Positions 58,115 through 64,000 of a stretch of 64,000 bases of DNA are shown one piece after another. Under the pieces are notes generated by a model. That model was not told the origin of the DNA. It ran no database searches and worked only from the letters and a program-made list of their open reading frames with translations. How positions within the stretch are numbered: position 1 is the first letter of the stretch; each line of letters starts with the position of its first letter. Source of the stretch: Candidatus Dietzia intestinipullorum (GTDB lineage: Bacteria; Actinomycetota; Actinomycetes; Mycobacteriales; Mycobacteriaceae); assembly GCA_019119635.1 (NCBI GenBank), contig DWWP01000013.1:18058-82057 (forward strand), written 5' to 3'. Made by a program: the position numbers and the translations under genes.

Positions 58115-58576
58115 ATGACCGTCCAGCTCATCGAGATCACCGAGGACGTCGCCGACCGGCTCCAGGTTCTCACCACTCCCGAGCCGTGCCAGATCGGGGA
58201 CGCCCGGATGATCATCATCGACCTGCTCGGCAGTGAGCCGTCCTGGCCGCTGGCCGTGCTCGTCGACCACGTGTGCACCGCCTACGAGGCACCCGACGGC
58301 GAGCGTCTCTTCGTCGATCTCCGCGACCGCGAGGGACTGGCCGACGACGACCTGCGCGACGAGCCCGCGCTCCTGCGCGTGCGCTGGGTCCGTGCCACCC
58401 GCCAGGCATTGCGCGAACTCACCGACTCCGGAGACGTGGCGTGGAGCCTGCCGTCCGACGACCCTCTCGAGGTGGACCATCCGGAGGTGGAGGTGCTGAT
58501 GTCGGGCGCCGAGCCGCGCGCGATCCGCGTCTACGTGGGCGAGCCACTGCCGGACGGCTCGGTCTCACTGCGGTAG
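58115..58576 (+). CDS. Protein of unknown function
   Basis: 153 residues, strongly acidic, no recognised family. Visible: IGDARMIIIDLLGSEPSWPL, an alternating DLRDREGLADDDLRDEPALL segment, and ALRELTDSGDVAWSLPSDDP. It looks like a compact alpha/beta cytoplasmic protein. AGGGG lies 6 nt before the ATG; a CRP-like site is 70 bp upstream. Its last 46 bp overlap the end of the DUF2339 gene on the opposite strand. Confidence 0.7.
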   Translation: MTVQLIEITEDVADRLQVLTTPEPCQIGDARMIIIDLLGSEPSWPLAVLVDHVCTAYEAPDGERLFVDLRDREGLADDDLRDEPALLRVRWVRATRQALRELTDSGDVAWSLPSDDPLEVDHPEVEVLMSGAEPRAIRVYVGEPLPDGSVSLR

Positions 58577-60477
58577 CCCGGACCCGCCTCGTCGCGGTGG
58601 CCGGGGCCCGCCTCGTCGCGGTGGTCCGGGTCCGCCCCGGGGCGGTACCGCACGGCCACGGCGAGCATCACCGCGCCCACCACGATGAAGGACAGGACCC
58701 GGAACAGGCCCGGCAGCGTGGCCAGGTCCAGCAGGAGCAGCTTGGCCAGCGCCAGCGCGCCCAGGAGGAAGCCGAGTCGCCGGGCGCGCGCCAGTCGCGG
58801 CCGCGGGGTGAGCACGAGCCAGGCCGCGCAGCAGATCCACAGCACGGTCACCACCAGGTGCGCCACGAGGAACCCGTCGCGGGCCCGCCCGACGATCTCG
58901 CCGATCACCACGCCGAGGGCGACCACCGCGACCGAGCCGGCCAGGAGCGCGACCACGGCGCCGGCGGTCACGACCCGTGCGGACCCGTCGGGGAACCGGC
59001 GGCTCGCCCACCAGGTCGCGACCGCGGCGAGGGCGGTGACGACGACCGAGGCGACCACGTCGGTGGCGGTGAGGCCGCGGGTCGCGTCGGACTCACTGAG
59101 CGCCACGAACGGCTCGTTGACACCCAGGTACAGGACCACCGCGAGCACGGTGCCGAGACCGGCTACCCAGTCCAGCCAGCGACGCCGCCACAACCCGGCC
59201 GCCACCAGGTAGGCGATCGCGCTGAGCCCCACCGCCAGCCCCGTCCGCTCGGGGCCGCCGAGTTCCGCCCACGCCGTGAGCAGCAGGACACTGCCCACCG
59301 AGCCCGTGACCGCGGTCAGCAGCAGCGGCCCGTCCCCCGCCGCCCGGCGTCCGACCAGGTAGGACACCACGAGGTATGCGGCGGCGAGCACCAGCGCGAC
59401 CGGCCAGCCCGGCTCGAGGAGTGTCAGGCCGGGCAGGGTCACCAGCGGGAAGGCGGTGGGGACGACGACGAGGGCGGCATACGCGGGAGCAGGCTCGCGT
59501 CGCGTCGAGTCGTACCAGGCGATCACGGTGCCCGCGGCCGCGAAGGCCAGCGCCGCCACGACGAGGGCGATGACCTCGCCGCGGCCCCGGATGTCCGACT
59601 GCGAGAGGTATCCCATGAGCATCGGCGCGGGCAGTACCGACCAGATCACCCGCACCGTGTGTCCGAGATCCGCCGCGAGGACGGCCGTGGCGACGGCGAC
59701 GATCACGAGGAAGACCGGCCACTCCACGCCCGTGGAGATCAGCGGGGACAGCAGCATCGTGCCGGCGGCGATGAGACAGGCCAGCAGGCCCGACGACCAG
59801 CGCTGGGCGAGGATCATCCCCGCCAGAGCCAGGCCGCCGACCAGCGCGTACGCCGCCGGGACGGGCACCCACTGGTAGAGCGTGGTGCTGGCGATGACGT
59901 CGAGGATCGCCGCCGCGAACCCCGTGCCGACCAGGGCGAGGGCGCCGGGGTTGACCGACCATGCGCCCGCCCGCTCCCGCGCTTCCGGCTCCGGCTCGGC
60001 TCGCGCCCCGGCCTCGTGACGCGCCTGGAGCCGCAGTCCCAGTCCCACGAGGATCGCCGCGAGCACGGCGGCGGCGACCACCCGGGCCAGCGGCGGGAAG
60101 AGCCCCGCCTGGATGGCGGCGACCAGCAGGAAGACCACCCCGGCGAGCATCACGGCCCCGCCGATCGCGGCGATCGCCGTGGCGGCGGTGATCCTCGGAG
60201 CGCGCCGGGGGCGCTGTACCGGCGTCCGGGGCGGCGCCTGCCACGGTCGATCGGGCCTGCCGGAGGGCGGCTGGTCGGGCCGCCAGACCGGGGCCGGCTG
60301 CGGCTGCGGCGGCTGGGGCTGCTGCTCGTGCCGCCACACCCGGCCGTGCTGCGACTGCCGCCGCCCGAGTTCGGCCAACCCGGCGCGCGTCTCGGCGACC
60401 TCGGCGGCGATCCGGCCGAGCCTGGCGTCGAGGTCGGCGAGTGTGCGTTGCAGGTCGTCGGGCGGGTTCGGGCTCAT
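58531..60477 (-). CDS. DUF2339-family multispanning membrane protein
   Basis: 648 residues. An N-terminal helical segment (DLQRTLADLDARLGRIAAEV) is a short coiled coil, followed by a Pro/Gln-rich linker (HEQQPQPPQPQPAPVWRPDQ) and about 18-20 hydrophobic helices to the end, matching DUF2339 architecture. Function unknown; possibly envelope-related. ATG 60477 is chosen over 60507: AGAGGA lies 7 nt upstream and the coiled coil begins right after. Divergent from the cyclase gene across 107 bp. Confidence 0.78.
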   Translation of the reverse strand: MSPNPPDDLQRTLADLDARLGRIAAEVAETRAGLAELGRRQSQHGRVWRHEQQPQPPQPQPAPVWRPDQPPSGRPDRPWQAPPRTPVQRPRRAPRITAATAIAAIGGAVMLAGVVFLLVAAIQAGLFPPLARVVAAAVLAAILVGLGLRLQARHEAGARAEPEPEARERAGAWSVNPGALALVGTGFAAAILDVIASTTLYQWVPVPAAYALVGGLALAGMILAQRWSSGLLACLIAAGTMLLSPLISTGVEWPVFLVIVAVATAVLAADLGHTVRVIWSVLPAPMLMGYLSQSDIRGRGEVIALVVAALAFAAAGTVIAWYDSTRREPAPAYAALVVVPTAFPLVTLPGLTLLEPGWPVALVLAAAYLVVSYLVGRRAAGDGPLLLTAVTGSVGSVLLLTAWAELGGPERTGLAVGLSAIAYLVAAGLWRRRWLDWVAGLGTVLAVVLYLGVNEPFVALSESDATRGLTATDVVASVVVTALAAVATWWASRRFPDGSARVVTAGAVVALLAGSVAVVALGVVIGEIVGRARDGFLVAHLVVTVLWICCAAWLVLTPRPRLARARRLGFLLGALALAKLLLLDLATLPGLFRVLSFIVVGAVMLAVAVRYRPGADPDHRDEAGPGHRDEAGPGYRSETEPSGSGSPT

Positions 60478-60584
60478 CCGTGAATCCTCTCCCGCCGCGG
60501 GCCCCACGTCTACAGACTCCCTGTCCGGCCTCCACCACGCAGGAGCACATCCCGGGCCCGGGGCCGGCTCGCTAAGCTCACCCC

Positions 60585-61409
60585 ATGTCGCTCACGCCTG
60601 AACCACGCTGGGCCCGGGTGCGCTCGTCGGCGGCCCGGGTGGTGGCGAGCGCCCGGGACGCCAACCGCCACCCCGCCACCATCGACGTGCTGCGTCGCGC
60701 CCGGCGTGCTCTGCCCGGGGACTCCGGCTTCGGCGACCCCCTCTCCGCCGCCGGCCGGGACAGCGCGGGCACGATCGCGCGGGTGGCCGGCCGACTATTC
60801 GACGAGCACCCCACCGCCTCACGCGAGGTGACGCTGGGCGGGCTGCAGCTGTGGCACGCCCTCCTGGAGCGTGCCGGGCGCGGCGACGGCGAGCACGAGG
60901 CCACCATCGTGTTCACCGACATCGTCGGCTTCTCCGACTGGGCCATGCGCGCCGGCGACGAGGCCTCGCTCCGGCTGCTGCGTGACGTGGCCGCGGTGCT
61001 CGAGCACGAGGTCCGCGCGTACCGCGGGCACGTGGTCAAGCGTCTCGGCGACGGACTCATGGCGGTCTTCCCCTCTCCGCAGCTCGCCTTCGACGCGATC
61101 GTCGCGGGGTCTGCCGGACTCGACTCGGTCGTGGTCTCCGGCTGGCGTCCCCGCATCCGGGTCGGCATCCACACCGGGCAACCGCGCCTGATCGGTGGCG
61201 ACTACCTCGGCATGGACGTCAACATCGCGGCCCGACTGGCGGAGAAGGCGGGCACCGGGGAGATCCTCGTCAGCGAGGCGACGCTCAGCGACCTGGACCG
61301 GTCGCGCACCACCGCGCGGCGCAAGCGGGCCTTCCAATTCACCAGGATCAAAGGCGTCCCGGACGAGGTCGTCGTCTACACGGTCGCCCCCGCCACGCCC
61401 GACAGATGA
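60585..61409 (+). CDS. Class III adenylyl cyclase
   Basis: 274 residues, ATP to cAMP. An N-terminal helical region (1-105) precedes the cyclase homology domain: TIVFTDIVGFSDWAMRAGDE (metal aspartates), HVVKRLGDGLMAVF (adenine-specifying Lys), VGIHTGQPRLIGGDYLGMDV (partner Asp), NIAARLAEKAG (transition-state Asn and Arg). All catalytic residues are in one chain, so a homodimer with two sites is expected. No membrane helix. TAAGCT lies 6 nt before the ATG, implying leaderless expression. CRP/GlxR-like sites elsewhere in the window fit a cAMP system. The reverse transcriptase module starts 54 nt after the stop. Confidence 0.9.
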   Translation: MSLTPEPRWARVRSSAARVVASARDANRHPATIDVLRRARRALPGDSGFGDPLSAAGRDSAGTIARVAGRLFDEHPTASREVTLGGLQLWHALLERAGRGDGEHEATIVFTDIVGFSDWAMRAGDEASLRLLRDVAAVLEHEVRAYRGHVVKRLGDGLMAVFPSPQLAFDAIVAGSAGLDSVVVSGWRPRIRVGIHTGQPRLIGGDYLGMDVNIAARLAEKAGTGEILVSEATLSDLDRSRTTARRKRAFQFTRIKGVPDEVVVYTVAPATPDR

Positions 61410-61462
61410 CGGATTCGCCCTCGCCGGCTCGGCCCGGCGCTGGCAGACTGTGCGGCGTGGAC

Positions 61463-61612
61463 GGCGGGCGCGGCGAGAGTGGATCGATCCTATCCGTCCC
61501 AGGGGCAACCCCTGGGTGCACATCACAGCGAGTTCCTGCGTCCGGAGCCGCCGGGCACGCTCCGCGTGCGACCCGGCACCGCCGAGACGAGTTCCCGGTC
61601 GCCTCGCCCGCC
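61463..61612 (+). ncRNA. Candidate retron msr-msd region
   Basis: Between the cyclase stop and the reverse transcriptase start. The ends GGCGGGCGCGGCGA (61463-61476) and TCGCCTCGCCCGCC (61599-61612) are complementary at 13 of 14 positions, like retron a1/a2 repeats. Between them are the perfect palindrome GGATCGATCC (61481-61490), a hairpin CCCAGGGG-CAA-CCCCTGGG (61498-61516), and a longer stem GCCGGGCACGC / GCGTG-CGA-CCCGGC (61550-61577). Total 150 nt, the size of known msr-msd genes. The branching guanosine cannot be assigned. In GC-rich DNA such pairing can occur by chance, so RNA or DNA evidence is required. Confidence 0.5.
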
Positions 61613-61632
61613 TACCACACCGGCGACGACCG

Positions 61633-62898
61633 ATGACCGAGCGGCGCCTCACCGCTGACGAGGCGGGCGACGCCGCCGCCTGGTTCTCTCGCACCTACAC
61701 CGGCTGGACCTGGCCCGAACTCCGGCGCGCGCTCGACTCCGTCCTGCCGTCCGACATCGCGCGCGAGGCACTCCCCGCCCTCTTCCAGTGGCACCGCGTC
61801 GAGCCACGACATCCGGCGGCGGCACTGCGGCGCGTCCTGGCCAGGTGGACCGTGCCGCCGGCGCCGCGCCCGCTCTCCGTGGCCGAGCCCGTCGACCCCG
61901 GCACGATCACCGAGGGGCTGCCCGCCCTCTACGCGGTGGCCGACCTCGCCCGGTGGCTCGACCTCACCGTGGGCGAACTCGAGTGGTTCGCCGACCACGG
62001 TGGCTGGCTGCGCACGGCCGCGCCGCGCCTGCGCCACTACCGCGTGTGGGCCCGCGCCAAGCGGGACGGGGTCCGCGTGATCGAGGCGCCCAAGCCGCGG
62101 ATGCGGGAAGTCCAGCGTCAGCTATTGCGATTGCTGGTGTCGCGGATCCCCGCGCACCCGGCGGCCACCGGGTTCCTCCCGGGGTCGTCGACCGTCGACT
62201 TCGCCCGGCCCCACGCCGGAAAGGCGACGGTCCTGCGCGCGGACCTGCGCCACTGCTTCGAGAGCATCACCGCGCCGCGCGTCACCGATGTGTTCCGGCG
62301 AGAGGGCTACCCGCCGGCGATCGCCCGCCTCCTCGCCGAGGTGTGCACCACCGCCACCCCGGTGGACCACCTCACGGGCGTCCCCGCAGAGCACGCGGCG
62401 TACCTGCGCGGCCGGCACCTGCCCCAGGGGGCGCCGACGTCTCCGCACCTGTCGAACCTCGTGATGCGGTCACTGGACCGGCGGCTGCACGGCTACGCCG
62501 CGGCCAACGGGCTCACGTACACCCGCTACGGCGACGACCTGGCGCTGTCCGGGGATCGGATGGACGCCGGTCGAGCGCTGTGGGTGGTGCTCAAGGTGAT
62601 CGCCTCCGAGGGGTTCACCGTCCACGCGGGCAAGGTGCGCGTCATGCGGGCGCACCAGAGGCAGACGCTCGCCGGATTGGTGGTCAACGAGCGCCCCAGG
62701 GTCAGCCGCGCCGAGTACGACGCTCTCCGGGCGCTCCTCCACAACGCCCGCCGCCGCGGGGCGTCGTCGCAGAACCACGCCGGTCACCCGGACTTCCGCG
62801 CCCACGTCCTGGGGCTGATCGCCTGGGTGGGCGCGAGCGATCCGGACCGTCGCGAGCGACTGTTGCGCACGGCCGACGAGGTCGACTGGGCGAGCTGA
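61633..62898 (+). CDS. Retron-like reverse transcriptase
   Basis: 421 residues. Reverse transcriptase motifs: VLRADLRHCFESI with catalytic D204, RHLPQGAPTSPHLSNLV near 263-277, TYTRYGDDLALSG with YGDD at 299-302, and QRQTLAGLVVNERP near 346, where retron RTs have the V-T-G triplet. No maturase, integrase or primase domain is attached. The usual NAxxH of retron region X is not evident. Residues 1-110 form an extra helical domain (WTWPELRRALDSVLPSDIAR through LPALYAVADLARWLDLT) of unknown role. No ribosome site is seen before ATG 61633; alternative starts are possible. The structured 150-nt region just upstream suggests a retron. A defence role is family knowledge, not shown here. Confidence 0.85.
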   Translation: MTERRLTADEAGDAAAWFSRTYTGWTWPELRRALDSVLPSDIAREALPALFQWHRVEPRHPAAALRRVLARWTVPPAPRPLSVAEPVDPGTITEGLPALYAVADLARWLDLTVGELEWFADHGGWLRTAAPRLRHYRVWARAKRDGVRVIEAPKPRMREVQRQLLRLLVSRIPAHPAATGFLPGSSTVDFARPHAGKATVLRADLRHCFESITAPRVTDVFRREGYPPAIARLLAEVCTTATPVDHLTGVPAEHAAYLRGRHLPQGAPTSPHLSNLVMRSLDRRLHGYAAANGLTYTRYGDDLALSGDRMDAGRALWVVLKVIASEGFTVHAGKVRVMRAHQRQTLAGLVVNERPRVSRAEYDALRALLHNARRRGASSQNHAGHPDFRAHVLGLIAWVGASDPDRRERLLRTADEVDWAS

Positions 62899-62932
62899 CC
62901 GGCGACAGCGGGAGAGGAGTGATCGCGACCTG

Positions 62933-63934
62933 TCAGGCTTCGACGGGGCTGAAGAACTCGTCGTCGTCAAAAATTCTCGTGAGGTGGAGGAACCGCAGCG
63001 CGCACACGTATTTCGCGGCGACGAGACGGACCTTCACGCCCGCGAGCTCGTCCGCCAGGTGCGCGGCGATCGCGCGGCCCTCGCGATACCAGGCCACGGG
63101 GTCGACGTCGTCGCTCCAGCGCGGCAACGCGAAGCCATACCCTGGGAGGCCGAACCGGGCGCCCGAGTCCTCGGGCCCGCTGCCGTAGTCGACGAAGCCG
63201 CGTCGCCAGTCGTCGTTCCACCGGCGGAGTCGCTCTTCGAGCTCGGCGGTCAGCCCGAGGCTGCGGGGCGTCGCGAAACCCACGGGGCCGGAGCTGCTGC
63301 GGAGTCGGGGCGTCTGGTGGTACGGCAGCTTTCCTGCCCAGATCCCCCACTCGACGCCGTATTCCGGCATGAGCCGCATCGCGGCGGGCACATCCGGGTC
63401 GGGCTCGTTGCCGGGCATCCGCCAGCCGGCCTGACGCTTGTGGAGACCGGTCAGCGCGCAGACGTAGCCGAGCTGGTCGGCGGCGATCTCACACACCACG
63501 TACTTCTCCGCGCAACAGAACACGAAGTGCTCGGGGTAGTGTTCGCCGAGCCGCTCGGCGAGGTCGTGGCCGCGGTCCAGCCACGCCATCTCGTCGAATC
63601 CGTCCCGCCACACCGGCTGGTCGACCGGGCGGTCGCCCAGGTGGAGGAAGTTGCCGGTGAACTGGCCGATCCACGTCTCGATCTGGTCCCGCAGCTTCGC
63701 GGGGATCTGCAGGTCAGCCGCCACGCCCTGGTCATACCCGGGATGCCCGGGCGGGAAGACATCGGGGGACGCGGTGATGTAGAGCCGGTAGTCGATGACC
63801 GGGTGGAGCGCGATGAGAGGCCGCGCCGGTAACGGGGGACCGTCCGGGCCCCGCTCCGCGGACAGCCGGCATGCGGCGCGACACAGGTGCGACGGACGGA
63901 GCCCGTGGATCGTTCCGTCCGGTGAGACACGCAT
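62933..63934 (-). CDS. Protein of unknown function converging with the reverse transcriptase
   Basis: 333 residues, soluble, no recognised family. Aromatic-rich with FGLPGYGFALPRWSDD, EMAWLDRGHDLAERLGEHYP and FVFCCAEKYVVCEIAADQLG; five cysteines in all. The N-terminal 40 residues are Arg/Pro-rich. ATG 63934 is preferred since TACCCT lies 6 nt ahead (leaderless pattern). It converges with the reverse transcriptase gene, ending 34 bp from it. Whether it belongs to the retron as an effector is unknown; opposite strand placement argues against it. Confidence 0.68.
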   Translation of the reverse strand: MRVSPDGTIHGLRPSHLCRAACRLSAERGPDGPPLPARPLIALHPVIDYRLYITASPDVFPPGHPGYDQGVAADLQIPAKLRDQIETWIGQFTGNFLHLGDRPVDQPVWRDGFDEMAWLDRGHDLAERLGEHYPEHFVFCCAEKYVVCEIAADQLGYVCALTGLHKRQAGWRMPGNEPDPDVPAAMRLMPEYGVEWGIWAGKLPYHQTPRLRSSSGPVGFATPRSLGLTAELEERLRRWNDDWRRGFVDYGSGPEDSGARFGLPGYGFALPRWSDDVDPVAWYREGRAIAAHLADELAGVKVRLVAAKYVCALRFLHLTRIFDDDEFFSPVEA

Positions 63935-64000
63935 GGGCCGAGGGTATCCGCACGCGCACTCGGCGGTTGACCCTATTCCAGGGGCGCGGTGAGCTCGACG

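Noticed and set aside
61481..61490. GGATCGATCC as an operator for the reverse transcriptase gene
   Set aside because: It lies inside the candidate msr-msd region and is more simply part of its folding; no -10/-35 pair is positioned around it.

Overview
The window is very GC-rich DNA with strong G/C bias at third codon positions, from a high-GC actinobacterium. Gene order places it in the Mycobacteriales (Corynebacteriales). The run asd / lysC / leuA / dnaQ / murT-gatD / recR-ybaB / dnaX / aspC / SRP RNA / tRNA-Ser parallels the Rv3708c-Rv3722c neighbourhood of Mycobacterium tuberculosis. It is followed by a receiver-like gene and a complete nuoA-N operon, as around Rv3143-Rv3158. A Dietzia-like organism is my inference; no rRNA is present to confirm it.

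Layout. 1-5.3 kb: a cut-off TetR gene, an MMPL exporter divergent from its probable TetR repressor (with a palindromic operator), and a MazF-type toxin-antitoxin pair. 5.5-9.7 kb: asd and lysC (ask), normally neighbours, separated by about 1.8 kb carrying a DUF559/Vsr-fold nuclease gene bracketed by two inverted copies of a 66-bp hairpin element. 9.8-17.2 kb: EamA transporter, secreted trypsin-like protease, GNAT enzyme, leuA with a Leu-codon leader peptide, and secreted amidase and glycerophosphodiesterase. 17.2-28.6 kb: membrane protein, class III aminotransferase, exonuclease, beta-lactamase-fold hydrolase, murT-gatD, amidohydrolase, recR, ybaB, dnaX. 28.6-31.2 kb: a 500-bp gap, aspC, SRP RNA, tRNA-Ser(GGA), receiver-like protein. 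31.4-46.9 kb: nuoA-N, with most junctions overlapping by 1-8 bp. 47-51.8 kb: pterin dehydratase and a queuosine group (gluQ, precursor transporter, CHY zinc finger, tgt). 51.8-63.9 kb: tRNA-Ser(CGA), csbD, tadA and partner, tyrA, a P450, several unknown genes, a DUF2339 membrane protein, a class III adenylyl cyclase, and a retron-like reverse transcriptase preceded by a structured 150-nt region closed by complementary ends.

How parts work together. asd and lysC make the aspartate-family precursors (lysine, diaminopimelate), and murT-gatD amidate lipid II, so these genes serve the cell wall. dnaX, recR and ybaB serve replication and repair. The 14 nuo genes encode NADH dehydrogenase I, and a sequence resembling a CRP/GlxR site lies upstream of them. 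Many genes start 6-7 nt after a TANNNT hexamer, the pattern of leaderless transcripts, which I used to choose several starts.

Most interesting signals: (1) a candidate retron (msr-msd-like region plus RT) at 61.46-62.90 kb; (2) a family of exactly 66-bp hairpin elements in three arm classes at five sites, two of which bracket the nuclease gene that splits lysC from asd; (3) a Tgt lacking the three zinc-ligand cysteines, encoded in a queuosine salvage-like group; (4) a short motif, ACGACGACGAG, repeated 16 times.
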